Origin: Streptomyces sp. Je 1-332
Lineage (GTDB): Bacteria; Actinomycetota; Actinomycetes; Streptomycetales; Streptomycetaceae
Length of the DNA: 64,000 bases
Direction of reading: 5' to 3'
Assembly: GCF_040730185.1 (NCBI RefSeq)
Contig: NZ_CP160402.1
Location: forward strand, 4,278,001-4,342,000
The notes under the pieces were generated by a model. It was not told the origin of the DNA. It worked only from the letters and a program-made list of their open reading frames with translations, and searched no databases. Positions within the stretch are counted from its first letter, which is position 1. Each line of letters begins with the position of its first letter. Of the stretch, positions 27,028 through 35,192 are shown piece by piece. Position numbers and translations under genes: made by a program.

Positions 27028-28352
27028 CAGCTGGCCCCTGGGCCTTGGGCGGGGGCCTCGCTGCGGGTGCTGGCCCCTGGGCCCTGAACCGAGGACTCGC
27101 TACGGGTGCTGGCCCCTGGCCCTTGGGCGGACCCGCTGCCGCGGTTGCCGGCGCCCGGACCGCGCGAGGACTCGCCACCGCGGCTGCGCGCCTCGTGGGT
27201 GCTGGGCCCCTCGGCGCCGTCGGGCGCCGGGTTGTGGCCGGGTGCTGCGGGGCCGGGCGGCTGGGTGGTTGCGGGTGCCCCGCCGGGGGCGGAACTCGTG
27301 TCGTCGGACGCCTGGTCGTCGTTGGGCCCCCCGCTGAGGCAGGGGCCTTCGTCGCTGGGCGGCTGGCTGTTGGTCGGTTGTTCGGCTTCGGGTGTCTGCT
27401 CGTCGCCGGTCCCGTCGGGGCTGGGCGGCTGGGTTGTTGCGGGGCTCCCGATGTGGTGGGGGGCCTCGTCGGCGTGGGGGGCCTCGCGTTCGTTCTGGGG
27501 CGGGCCGTTGTCGTGGGGGCGGGGCCGCGCCGGTATGTCCGTCCTCGCTATCTCGGTCCGGGCGTCGCGTACTTCGGCTGGGGGGTCCTGCTTGCTGTGC
27601 TCCGGGCGGACATACCGGCCCGTCCCCTCGCGTGCGTCGCGCGGCTGCGGGGGCGCGGGGGTCGGGGGCTCGTCGGGGGGTGTGAGTTTGACTCCCACTG
27701 TGCGGACCGTGTGGAGGTAACGGGGGGACTGGGCCGTCTCGCCGAGTTTTCTGCGGAGCCAGGAGAGGTGGACGTCGACCGTCTTGTCGGCGCCGCCGAG
27801 GGGCTGTTGCCATACCTCGGCGAGGAGTTCGCGGCGGGAGACGACCTGGCCGGGGCGGTGGGCGAGGTAGGCGAGGAGGTCGAACTCACGGGGGGTGAGG
27901 TCCACGGGGGCGTCGTCCAGGGTGACTTCACGGGAGGCGGGGGCGATGGCCAGGCCCCCGACGCGCAGGGGCTCCTCCGCGGCATCGGCGGCGCCCAGGC
28001 GCCGCAGGACCGCCTTGACGCGGGCGTCCAGCTGGGCGGCGCCGAACGGTTTGACGATGTAGTCGTCGGCCCCGTCCTCCAGGATCGCCACCATCTCCGG
28101 TTCGTCGTCGCGCGCGGTCGCGACGATGACGGGTACGTCGCTGACGGCGCGGAGCATACGGAGGATCTGGGCACCGTCCACGTCCGGCAGCCCCAGGTCG
28201 AGCACGACGAGGTCGGGGCGGTTGGTGACCGCAGCGTCCAGACCTGCCATGCCGCTGGGCGCGGTGGCGACAGCGTGCCCTTTGTCGCGCAGAGCCCGCA
28301 CCAGGGCGCCGCGCAGCTGGGGATCGTCCTCCACGACGAGAAGGTGGGCCAT
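27027..28352 (-). CDS. OmpR/PhoB-type response regulator with a long disordered C-terminal tail
   Basis: 441 residues, about twice the usual length. Residues 1-115 are a receiver domain (VVEDDPQLRG acidic pair, LVVLDLGLPDVDG phosphoacceptor, VATAR Thr, DYIVKPFG Lys). Residues about 130-225 are a winged helix (LTPREFDLLAYLAHRPGQVVS, TVDVHLSWLRRKLGE, TVRTVGVKL). The remaining roughly 215 residues are Pro, Gly, Ala, Ser, Thr and Glu/Asp-rich with no fold, and end in three copies of a QGPGASTRSE-like repeat. No stop or frameshift separates the tail, which ends exactly at the kinase start. Minus-strand TACGGT lies 6 bases before ATG 28352. Confidence 0.88.
   Translation of the reverse strand: MAHLLVVEDDPQLRGALVRALRDKGHAVATAPSGMAGLDAAVTNRPDLVVLDLGLPDVDGAQILRMLRAVSDVPVIVATARDDEPEMVAILEDGADDYIVKPFGAAQLDARVKAVLRRLGAADAAEEPLRVGGLAIAPASREVTLDDAPVDLTPREFDLLAYLAHRPGQVVSRRELLAEVWQQPLGGADKTVDVHLSWLRRKLGETAQSPRYLHTVRTVGVKLTPPDEPPTPAPPQPRDAREGTGRYVRPEHSKQDPPAEVRDARTEIARTDIPARPRPHDNGPPQNEREAPHADEAPHHIGSPATTQPPSPDGTGDEQTPEAEQPTNSQPPSDEGPCLSGGPNDDQASDDTSSAPGGAPATTQPPGPAAPGHNPAPDGAEGPSTHEARSRGGESSRGPGAGNRGSGSAQGPGASTRSESSVQGPGASTRSEAPAQGPGAS
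27030..27140. repeat. Tandem repeats encoding the end of the response-regulator tail
   Basis: Three imperfect copies of a roughly 50-base unit built around GTGCTGGCCCCTGGGCC lie in the 3' end of the regulator gene, at about 27030, 27075 and 27106. They encode the QGPGASTRSE-like repeats. Confidence 0.7.
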
Positions 28353-28403
28353 ACATCCACCGTAGTCAGGTGCTTTGGGCAGCCCTTAACCGGGCGTTAG
28401 GAA

Positions 28404-28418
28404 ACTGTGCGGCACAGT
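28404..28418. promoter_or_regulatory. Inverted repeat upstream of a secreted-protein gene
   Basis: ACTGTG and CACAGT flank a CGG centre just before ATG 28425. The right half, CACAGT, sits 6 bases from the start codon, where -10 hexamers occur in leaderless genes nearby. It could be an operator between this gene and the divergent two-component operon. Confidence 0.4.
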
Positions 28419-28424
28419 GGCCGG

Positions 28425-28940
28425 ATGAGGAAGTGGCGGAGCGCGGTGGTGACCGCGGCATGGGTGGCGGTGGGCACGGCTGCCGGGGCGCTGGGCGCCT
28501 GGCAGTTGGCCACGTCGGACAGCGGGGGCGGCGCGGCGCACAGCCGCCCCCTGGACGAGGGCGCGGTGGAGAGGGCGTTGGCGGCGACGTCGGCGTCACC
28601 GCGGACCTCCTCCCGGCCCACGTCACCGACACCGTCACCGTCACCGTCCACGACGCCCTCGAAGACGCCCTCGAAGACGTCCCCCGACCGCTCCACCCTC
28701 CGGTTCACGGGCGGGACGGCGACGGTCGAATGCAGGGACGACGGGACGGTCTACCTCGTCTCGTGGAGCCCGGCGGACGGTTTCCACATCGACGACGACG
28801 TGGAACGGGGCCCGGCAGCGGTGGCCCGCCTGGAGGCGGAACCGAGCGACGACGACGAGCGGGACGATCTGCCGTACGAGATCCGCTGCGGGGAGGGGGG
28901 CGAGCCGCGGGCGAGGGTGGTGGCGGACGCGGACGACTGA
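28425..28940 (+). CDS. Secreted or membrane-anchored hypothetical protein
   Basis: A 171-residue protein with a basic start (MRKWRS), a hydrophobic segment (VVTAAWVAVGTAAGALGAW) that could be a signal or anchor, then a Ser/Thr/Pro-rich linker with PSPSTTPSKTPSK, and a compact C-terminal part containing GGTATVECRDDGTVYLVSWSP with two Cys (the second in YEIRCGEG). I do not recognise a family. It faces the OmpR-type two-component operon across 72 bases that hold an inverted repeat, so it may be a target of, or accessory to, that system. Codon use is typical for the genome. Confidence 0.65.
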   Translation: MRKWRSAVVTAAWVAVGTAAGALGAWQLATSDSGGGAAHSRPLDEGAVERALAATSASPRTSSRPTSPTPSPSPSTTPSKTPSKTSPDRSTLRFTGGTATVECRDDGTVYLVSWSPADGFHIDDDVERGPAAVARLEAEPSDDDERDDLPYEIRCGEGGEPRARVVADADD

Positions 28941-28942
28941 CG

Positions 28943-28980
28943 CAGCCCGTCCGGCGGCTGGTTTCCCAGCCCGTCCGGCG
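28943..28980. repeat. Two copies of a dispersed CAGCCCGTCCGGCG repeat
   Basis: The 14-mer CAGCCCGTCCGGCG occurs at 28943-28956 and 28967-28980; another copy is at 43065-43078 and a near copy lies in the inner stem at 4220-4233. All are just after genes. Confidence 0.75.
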
Positions 28981-29115
28981 TTCGAGGACGAACTCGGCGA
29001 AGCCGGGGATGAGGGCACGCAAGGCCCCCGCGCCAGAGAGTGCCCCGACACACTGTCCAGAACCCCCCGCCCCCACAAAACAGGACGCCCATGTCGAGTC
29101 CACACCCTGGACACT

Positions 29116-29121
29116 TACCCT
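29116..29121 (+). promoter_or_regulatory. -10 element TACCCT for the class III aminotransferase
   Basis: TACCCT ends 7 bases before ATG 29129; no ribosome-binding site. Confidence 0.5.
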
Positions 29122-29128
29122 CGCCCAC

Positions 29129-30496
29129 ATGACCCCTCAGCCGAACCCGAACCCCCAGGTCGGCGCCGCCGTAAAGGCGGCGGACCGCGCGCACGTGTTC
29201 CACTCCTGGTCCGCACAGGAGCTGATCGACCCCCTCGCCGTAGCCGGCGCCGACGGCTCGTACTTCTGGGACTACGACGGCAACCGCTACCTCGACTTCA
29301 CCAGCGGCCTCGTCTACACCAACATCGGATACCAGCACCCGAAGGTCGTCGCCGCGATCCAGGAGCAGGCGGCGAAGATGACGACCTTCGCGCCCGCCTT
29401 CGCCGTGGAAGCCCGCTCGGAGGCCGCACGCCTCATCGCCGAGCGGACCCCCGGCGACCTGGACAAGATCTTCTTCACCAACGGCGGCGCGGAAGCCGTG
29501 GAGAACGCGACCCGCATGGCGCGCCTCCACACCGGCCGCCCCAAGATCCTCTCCGCCTACCGCTCGTACCACGGCGGCACCTCCACCGCGATCAACCTCA
29601 CCGGCGACCCCCGCCGCTGGGCCTCCGACACGGGCTCGGCGGGCGTCGTCCACTTCTGGGCGCCGTTCCTCTACCGCAGTGCCTTCTACGCCGAGAACGA
29701 GCAGCAGGAGTGCGAGCGCGCCCTCCAGCACCTCGAGGAGACCATCGCCTTCGAGGGCCCGCAGACGATCGCTGCGATCATCCTGGAGTCCGTCCCCGGG
29801 ACCGCCGGCATCATGATCCCGCCGCCGGGCTACCTCAAGGGCGTACGCGAGATCTGCGACCGGCACGGCATCGTCTTCATCCTGGACGAGGTGATGGCGG
29901 GCTTCGGCCGCACCGGCAAGTGGTTCGCCGCCGACCACTTCGACGGCGGCATCGTGCCCGATCTCCTCACCTTCGCGAAGGGCGTGAACTCCGGTTACGT
30001 ACCGCTCGGCGGTGTCGCGATCTCCTCCGCCATCGCCGAGACGTTCGCCCGCAGGCCCTACCCGGGCGGTCTCACGTACTCCGGGCACCCGCTGGCCTGC
30101 GCCGCGGCCGTCGCGACGATCAACGTCATGGAGGACGAGGGAGTGATCGAGAACGCGGCCCGCGTCGGCTCGGAGATCATCGCCCCCGCCCTCGCGGACC
30201 TCGCGGAGCGGCACCCGAGTGTCGGCGAGGTCCGTGGCCTCGGCATGTTCTGGGCCCTGGAGCTGGTCAGGGACAAGGCGACCCGCGAGCCGCTCGTGCC
30301 GTACAACGCCACGGGCGAGGCGAACGCCCCGATGGCCGCGTTCGGCGCCGCCGCGAAGAAGCAGGGCCTGTGGCCCTTCATCAACATGAACCGCACCCAC
30401 GTGGTTCCCCCGTGCAACATCACGGACACGGAGGCGAAGGAGGGCCTCGCGGCGCTGGACGCCGCGCTGAGCGTGGCCGACGAGTACACGGCGTAA
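29129..30496 (+). CDS. Class III aminotransferase (omega-amino acid/putrescine type)
   Basis: A 455-residue fold type I PLP enzyme. FTNGGAEAVENATRMAR is the phosphate-cup region, FILDEVMAGFGRTGKWFA contains the cofactor-binding Asp, and LLTFAKGVNSGYVPLGG holds the Schiff-base Lys. Members move an amino group from a terminal carbon of compounds such as 4-aminobutyrate, taurine or putrescine, or use beta-alanine and pyruvate; the choice cannot be made from sequence here. ATG 29129 follows TACCCT by 7 bases, implying a leaderless mRNA. A GntR-family regulator gene follows 142 bases downstream and may control it. Confidence 0.9.
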   Translation: MTPQPNPNPQVGAAVKAADRAHVFHSWSAQELIDPLAVAGADGSYFWDYDGNRYLDFTSGLVYTNIGYQHPKVVAAIQEQAAKMTTFAPAFAVEARSEAARLIAERTPGDLDKIFFTNGGAEAVENATRMARLHTGRPKILSAYRSYHGGTSTAINLTGDPRRWASDTGSAGVVHFWAPFLYRSAFYAENEQQECERALQHLEETIAFEGPQTIAAIILESVPGTAGIMIPPPGYLKGVREICDRHGIVFILDEVMAGFGRTGKWFAADHFDGGIVPDLLTFAKGVNSGYVPLGGVAISSAIAETFARRPYPGGLTYSGHPLACAAAVATINVMEDEGVIENAARVGSEIIAPALADLAERHPSVGEVRGLGMFWALELVRDKATREPLVPYNATGEANAPMAAFGAAAKKQGLWPFINMNRTHVVPPCNITDTEAKEGLAALDAALSVADEYTA

Positions 30497-30528
30497 CCGC
30501 TCCTCGTCGTCCCCCTGTGGGCGCCCCG

Positions 30529-30561
30529 CCCTCGGGCGCCGGGAAACCGGGTACCCGAGGG
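30529..30561 (+). terminator. Imperfect hairpin after the class III aminotransferase
   Basis: CCCTCGGG (30529-30536) pairs with CCCGAGGG (30554-30561), with an inner CCGG/CCGG pairing; it lies between the aminotransferase and the GntR promoter. Confidence 0.5.
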
Positions 30562-30578
30562 CCGGAACCCCGACCGCG

Positions 30579-30584
30579 TAGTCT
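30579..30584 (+). promoter_or_regulatory. -10 element TAGTCT for the GntR gene
   Basis: TAGTCT suggests transcription start near 30591, giving a leader of about 48 bases with GAGGGA before ATG 30639. Confidence 0.45.
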
Positions 30585-30638
30585 GACGTGCTCGTAAGCG
30601 AACGACGACCGCCAAGACGACTCCGCGAGGGAACCCAG

Positions 30639-31352
30639 ATGCCCGGCACCGACGGCTCCGCCGTCATCCGCAGCACTCTGCGCCAGCAGATCGCCGACGC
30701 GCTGCGCGACGAGATCCTCGGCGGCCGTCTGGAGCCGGGCCAGGAGTTCACGGTCAAGGAGATCGCCGAGCAGTACGGCGTCTCCGCGACCCCGGTGCGC
30801 GAGGCCCTGGTGAACCTCGCCGCCCAGGGCCTCCTCGACGCCGACCAGCACCGCGGCTACCGCGTCCGCGAACACTCCCTCGCCGACTACCGCGGCATGC
30901 TGGAGGCCCGCGGCCTCGTCGCCGACGGAATCTTCCGCGACCTCGTGAAGAAGGGCACCCCGCTCGGGCCCAAGGGCCAGCAGGAAGCTTCCGCCGCCCT
31001 CGTGTCCGTACGCCGCCGTGGCGAGGAAGCCACGCGCGCCGCCTGCGCGGGCGACCTGAACGTCCTCATCGGCTACGACCTGCGCTTCTGGCGCGAGCTC
31101 AGCGCCCTCTTCGGCAACCCCTACCTCTCGGACTTCCTGCACCGCATCCGCGTCCAGGCATGGGTCTGCGCCGTCACCTACCTCCGCCGCGCCGCCGAAC
31201 GCGGCGACGGCGACCTGCGCGGCACCCTCTGGGCCCGGCACACCGAGCTCGTCGACGCCCTCGCGAACCGCGACCCCAAGGCCGCGCACGCGATCGTCGA
31301 GGAGTACAACGCCCACTCCCTCGCCCTCATCGAGCGGCTGGCCGCTGCATGA
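30639..31352 (+). CDS. GntR-family regulator (FCD subfamily)
   Basis: A 237-residue regulator. The N-terminal winged helix includes IADALRDEILGGRLEPGQEF, VKEIAEQYGVSATPVREALVNLAAQGLL (helix-turn-helix) and the wing HRGYRVREHS. The C-terminal all-helical effector domain (about residues 85-230) has the spacing of FCD domains, which bind carboxylate ligands with the help of a metal. GAGGGA precedes ATG 30639. Its stop overlaps the glycosyltransferase start by 4 bases (ATGA), an unusual coupling of a metabolic regulator with a membrane glycosyltransferase. Confidence 0.88.
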   Translation: MPGTDGSAVIRSTLRQQIADALRDEILGGRLEPGQEFTVKEIAEQYGVSATPVREALVNLAAQGLLDADQHRGYRVREHSLADYRGMLEARGLVADGIFRDLVKKGTPLGPKGQQEASAALVSVRRRGEEATRAACAGDLNVLIGYDLRFWRELSALFGNPYLSDFLHRIRVQAWVCAVTYLRRAAERGDGDLRGTLWARHTELVDALANRDPKAAHAIVEEYNAHSLALIERLAAA

Positions 31353-33796
31353 GCGTGGATCTGACCGTCGTCGTCCCCGCCTACAACGAGGAGCGGCGCC
31401 TGGCCCCCACGCTCGCCGCGATACGGGCGTATCTGGAGGGCGGCTCCGAAGGGGGCGACCGGGACCTCCGGTGGGAGCTGATCGTCGTGGACGACGGCTC
31501 CACCGACGGCACCCTGGACATCGCCGCCGACGCCGAGGCCGCCGACCCCCGCGTGCGGCTCATCCACTCCGAGCGCAACCTCGGCAAGGGCCACGCCCTG
31601 CGCATGGGAGTCCTCGCCTCGCACGGCGACCGCGTCCTGGTCACCGACGCCGATCTGGCCACCCCCATCGAGGAGCTGGAGTGCCTCGACAAGGCGCTCA
31701 CCGACGGCCACGCGGCGGCGATCGGCTCCCGGGCGGGAGCGGACGCCACGATCGAGACGCACCAGCACCGCCTGCGCGAGCTCCTCGGCCGCAGCGGCAA
31801 CTTCCTGATACGGACGGTCGCCGTCCCCGGAGTCCGCGACACCCAGTGCGGCTTCAAGCTCTTCGACGGCGACCGTGCCCGTGAGGCCTTCGCCGCGTCG
31901 CGCCTGCGCGGCTGGGGGATAGACGTCGAGATACTGCAGTACTTCCGCCGCTCGGGCTGGCCGGTCGCCGAGGTGCCGGTGCGCTGGGCGCACCAGGAGG
32001 GCTCGAAGCTCCGGCCGTTCGACTACGTGAAGGTCCTGGCGGAGCTGACCGCGCTCAAGGCCCGCGCCGTCCGCCCGAAGGACCTGCTCGTCGCGGCGCT
32101 CTTCCTGGCCATGGCGATCACCCTCTACTCGGGCCGCTGGGTGGCACCGGGCGAGCGCTACCTCCCGGACTCGCTCCAGGACCAGAACCAGTGGGAGTGG
32201 TTCTTCGCGGTGACGGCGGACAACATCCGCCACCTCCAGAACCCCCTCTTCACGACCCTCCAGAACCAACCCGACGGCGTGAACCTCATGGCCAACACGG
32301 TCATGCTCGGCCTCTCCGGCCCCTTCGCCCCCGTGACCTGGCTCCTCGGCCCCGCGATCGCCCTGAACGCGGCGATGACGCTCGGCCTGGCCGCGACAGC
32401 GGTCGCCTGGTACTGGCTGATCCGCAGGCGTCTCGTACGGCACCGGGGCGCGGCGGCCGTCGGCGCGGCGCTTGCCGCCTTCGCGCCACCGATGATCAGC
32501 CACGCGCACGCGCACCCGAACTTCATGGTCCTGTTCATGATCCCGCTGATCATCGACAGGGCGCTGCGGCTCTGCGGGGGCGGGGGCGAGGGCGCGGGCG
32601 GCCGGGTCGTACGCGACGGAGTCGTGCTCGGGCTCTTCACGACGTACCAGATCTTCCTCGGCGAGGAGCCGCTGCTGCTCGCCGCGGTGGGCATGCTGCT
32701 GTTCGCGGTGGCGTACGGGGCGGTGCGCCGTGATGTGGCGAGGGAAACGTTCCGCCCCTTGGCGCGCGGCCTCGGGGTGGCCGTGGCGGTCACCGTCCCC
32801 TTGGTGGCCTTCCCCCTCTACTGGCAGTTCTTCGGGCCGCAGAGTTACACGAGCGTGCTGCACGGCGACAACGCGGGCAACAGCCCGCTGGCGCTCATCT
32901 CCTTCGCGGAACGCTCGCTCGCGGGCAACGAGGAGACGGCGAACGCGCTCTCCCAGAACCCCACCGAGCAGAACGCGTTCTACGGCTGGCCCCTGGTCGC
33001 GCTGGCCTTCGCGATCGTCGTACGTCTGTGGGAGCGGGCGGTGGTGAAGGCGCTGGCGTTCACGGTCCTCGCGGCGGCCCTCCTCTCGCTGGGCCCGAAG
33101 TTCCGCATCCCGCTGACGGACGTCGTGCTGCCCGGACCCTGGGCGCCCCTCTCGCACGCCCCGCTCTTCGAGTCGGTCATCGAGTCGCGGGTGGCGATGG
33201 TGTGCGCCCCGGCGCTCGGCATGCTGGTGGCGCTCGCGCTGGCCGGACTCCTCCCCGCGGCACGCGGGATGACGGCCGCGCGGTACGCGGGCGTGGCCGC
33301 GGTCGTCCTCGCGCTGCTTCCGATCGTGCCGGCGCCGCTGCGGGCGGTGGAGCGGGCCAAGGCTCCCGAGTTCATCGCCGACGGGACCTGGCGGCAGTAC
33401 CTGGGAGAGGGCGAGTCGCTCGTACCGGTACCGCTGCCGGACCCGGGGGGCGCGGAGGCCCTGCACTGGCAGACCACGGCCGACCTGGGCTTCTCCCTGC
33501 CCGGCGGCTACTTCAACGGGCCGTGGGGCCCGGACCGCGTGGGCATCTACGGGGCGCCGCCCCGCAACCTGTCGAACCTCCTGCGGGACGTCCGCTCGGC
33601 GGGCCGCGCCCCGCAGATCACCGACGCGTGGCGCCGGGCGGCGCGGGCGGACCTGGCGCACTGGAACGCGGGCGTCGTGGTCCTCGCGCCGCAGGAGCAC
33701 GACGCGGAACTGCGGGTGACGGTGCAGGAACTCCTTGACCGGCCCGGAAAGTGGGTAGACGGGGTGTGGATCTGGGATCTGCACAAGGGGAGCTAG
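31349..33796 (+). CDS. Fusion of GT2 glycosyltransferase with a polytopic membrane domain
   Basis: An 815-residue protein. Residues 1-235 are a GT-A/GT2 domain of the dolichyl-phosphate glucosyltransferase (Alg5-like) type: VVVPAYNEERRL, IVVDDGSTDGT, RNLGKGHALRMG and VTDADLATP (the metal-binding DxD). DTQCGFKLFDGD and WGIDVEILQYFRRSG are also typical of polyprenyl-phosphate sugar synthases. From about residue 250 there are roughly ten hydrophobic helices with loops, ending in a soluble outward-facing domain, resembling GT-C glycosyltransferases. This suggests one protein that both charges a lipid carrier and uses it on the outer side; that coupling is inference. ATG 31349 overlaps the GntR stop. 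Confidence 0.88.
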   Translation: MSVDLTVVVPAYNEERRLAPTLAAIRAYLEGGSEGGDRDLRWELIVVDDGSTDGTLDIAADAEAADPRVRLIHSERNLGKGHALRMGVLASHGDRVLVTDADLATPIEELECLDKALTDGHAAAIGSRAGADATIETHQHRLRELLGRSGNFLIRTVAVPGVRDTQCGFKLFDGDRAREAFAASRLRGWGIDVEILQYFRRSGWPVAEVPVRWAHQEGSKLRPFDYVKVLAELTALKARAVRPKDLLVAALFLAMAITLYSGRWVAPGERYLPDSLQDQNQWEWFFAVTADNIRHLQNPLFTTLQNQPDGVNLMANTVMLGLSGPFAPVTWLLGPAIALNAAMTLGLAATAVAWYWLIRRRLVRHRGAAAVGAALAAFAPPMISHAHAHPNFMVLFMIPLIIDRALRLCGGGGEGAGGRVVRDGVVLGLFTTYQIFLGEEPLLLAAVGMLLFAVAYGAVRRDVARETFRPLARGLGVAVAVTVPLVAFPLYWQFFGPQSYTSVLHGDNAGNSPLALISFAERSLAGNEETANALSQNPTEQNAFYGWPLVALAFAIVVRLWERAVVKALAFTVLAAALLSLGPKFRIPLTDVVLPGPWAPLSHAPLFESVIESRVAMVCAPALGMLVALALAGLLPAARGMTAARYAGVAAVVLALLPIVPAPLRAVERAKAPEFIADGTWRQYLGEGESLVPVPLPDPGGAEALHWQTTADLGFSLPGGYFNGPWGPDRVGIYGAPPRNLSNLLRDVRSAGRAPQITDAWRRAARADLAHWNAGVVVLAPQEHDAELRVTVQELLDRPGKWVDGVWIWDLHKGS

Positions 33797-33898
33797 GGGC
33801 GACCGCCCGCACTACGCTGCCTGAACGCGAGGCACATCCGACGTCCGATATGCCGTCCCGGTACGAGACCGCTTGTGAGCCTGACCTGAGGAGCACCC

Positions 33899-34549
33899 TT
33901 GGCCTGTGATTTGTGGCTGGTCCCGCTCGTCGACGTGCTGTGCCACAGCCCCGACAATCCCTTCGCGGAGGAGATCGCGGCGTACGACAAGGCGCTGCAC
34001 GAGGCAGGACTGCCCCCCGTCCCCGTCTTCGCCTACATGCCGGGCCTCTCCGGAGACGTGGCCCCGGTCGCGGGCTTCGACTACGACGCGCTGCATTTTC
34101 TGCGCCGGGCGTATCTGCTCCAGGTCTGCGGCCTCGAGGTCACGCCGGTGGACGAACTGGGCGGGGACTACGAGCAGTTGCTGGAGATGTTCGACTCGAC
34201 GGCTCAGCAGTCGCATCTGGTCTGGCACTACGACCACGCGGGGGCGTACGTTCCTGTCGACTTCCCCGCGCCGCTCTCGAACGACGAACTTCTGTCGGGC
34301 GGCGGCCCGTTGGGCTCCTCCCAGGCGTTGCTGCGGGAACTGGAGTTCGTGGCTCCGTCGATCGGCATCGACGCGGCCAACCCTCCTCGCCCGCCGACCC
34401 CGCCTCAGGCGCCGACGTCCCTGGAGGAGCCGGCGGCTCCGGCTCCGCCGGACGACAGCCCCTTCGCGAGGGAACGCCACGTATGGCTGGGCCTGCACGC
34501 GGCGACGACGCGAAGCCTGGCGCAGGGTTCAATGATCATCTACAGCTAG
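33899..34549 (+). CDS. Conserved hypothetical protein with Pro-rich C-terminus
   Basis: A 216-residue protein that starts ACDLWLVPLVDVLCHSPDNPF, has a structured part of about 160 residues (FAYMPGLSGDVAPVAGFDYDALHFLRRAYLLQ; HLVWHYDHAGAYVPVDF) and a Pro/Ala-rich stretch before a short conserved end (HVWLGLHAATTRSLAQGSMIIYS). I recall it as widespread in Streptomyces but know no function. The start is TTG 33899, 5 bases after GAGGAG. No signal or membrane segment. The gene lies between the glycosyltransferase fusion and a small methyltransferase-like gene whose start is 20 bases after its stop. Confidence 0.7.
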   Translation: MACDLWLVPLVDVLCHSPDNPFAEEIAAYDKALHEAGLPPVPVFAYMPGLSGDVAPVAGFDYDALHFLRRAYLLQVCGLEVTPVDELGGDYEQLLEMFDSTAQQSHLVWHYDHAGAYVPVDFPAPLSNDELLSGGGPLGSSQALLRELEFVAPSIGIDAANPPRPPTPPQAPTSLEEPAAPAPPDDSPFARERHVWLGLHAATTRSLAQGSMIIYS

Positions 34550-34569
34550 TGCTGCCGGCGGACAGCGTC

Positions 34570-35166
34570 ATGGTCAACGGCGATGGGGGTTTCGTGATCA
34601 AGGAAGAGCGTGTGGCTCCGCCTCGCGTGGTGGCCGCGGAGCGTATCGCCTCCGAGGCGGGTTTCAAGAAGAGCTGCATTCCTGAGGTGGGCAGGTTGCT
34701 CAGGCTGGCCGCCGCTGCGAAACCCGACGGGGTGATCGCGGAGAGCGGCACCGGCTCGGGCGTGGGTACGGCCTGGCTGCACAGTGGGCTCGGCGCCGGT
34801 GCCCGCCTGGTCACCGTGGAACGGGACGAGGAGCTCGCGCGTCGAGCGGCTGGTGTCTTCGCGGACGACGACCGCGTCAGCGTCCTCACCGGGGACTGGC
34901 GGCTGCTCGAGCAGCACGCCCCCTTCGATGTCTTCTTCTGCGACGGCGGAGGCAAGCGCGACGACCCCGAGCGGGTCGTCGAGCTGCTGGCTCCCGGTGG
35001 CCTTCTCATCCTGGACGACTTCACCCCGTCGCCCCATTGGCCGCCTCGTTTCGGCGGCGAAGTGGATGAGCTCCGCCTGTTCTACCTCACTCATCCAGTC
35101 CTGGACGCCACCGAAGTACTCACAACGCCCGCCAGCGCAGCGGTCATTGCGGCACGCCGCCTCTAG
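34570..35166 (+). CDS. Class I SAM-dependent O-methyltransferase-like protein
   Basis: A 198-residue Rossmann-fold protein. IAESGTGSGVGTAWLHSGL is the cofactor glycine loop, LVTVERDEELARRA the acidic strand-2 end, VSVLTGDWRLL the adenine contact and LLILDDFTPSPHW the late strand. The order matches the catechol O-methyltransferase-like family. ATG 34570 is given, but GTG 34594, which has GATGGGGGT just before it, is an equally good start and would remove 8 residues. The substrate is unknown. Base composition is slightly less GC-rich than its neighbours, and it may be a recent arrival. Confidence 0.75.
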   Translation: MVNGDGGFVIKEERVAPPRVVAAERIASEAGFKKSCIPEVGRLLRLAAAAKPDGVIAESGTGSGVGTAWLHSGLGAGARLVTVERDEELARRAAGVFADDDRVSVLTGDWRLLEQHAPFDVFFCDGGGKRDDPERVVELLAPGGLLILDDFTPSPHWPPRFGGEVDELRLFYLTHPVLDATEVLTTPASAAVIAARRL

Positions 35167-35192
35167 CGAGGCAGACGCGCTGGGGGAGGCCC

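Noticed and set aside
31178..33784. A minus-strand open frame of 868 codons opposite the glycosyltransferase fusion
   Set aside because: It is rich in Arg, His and Glu, matches no family and is explained by codon bias of the plus-strand gene with clear motifs.
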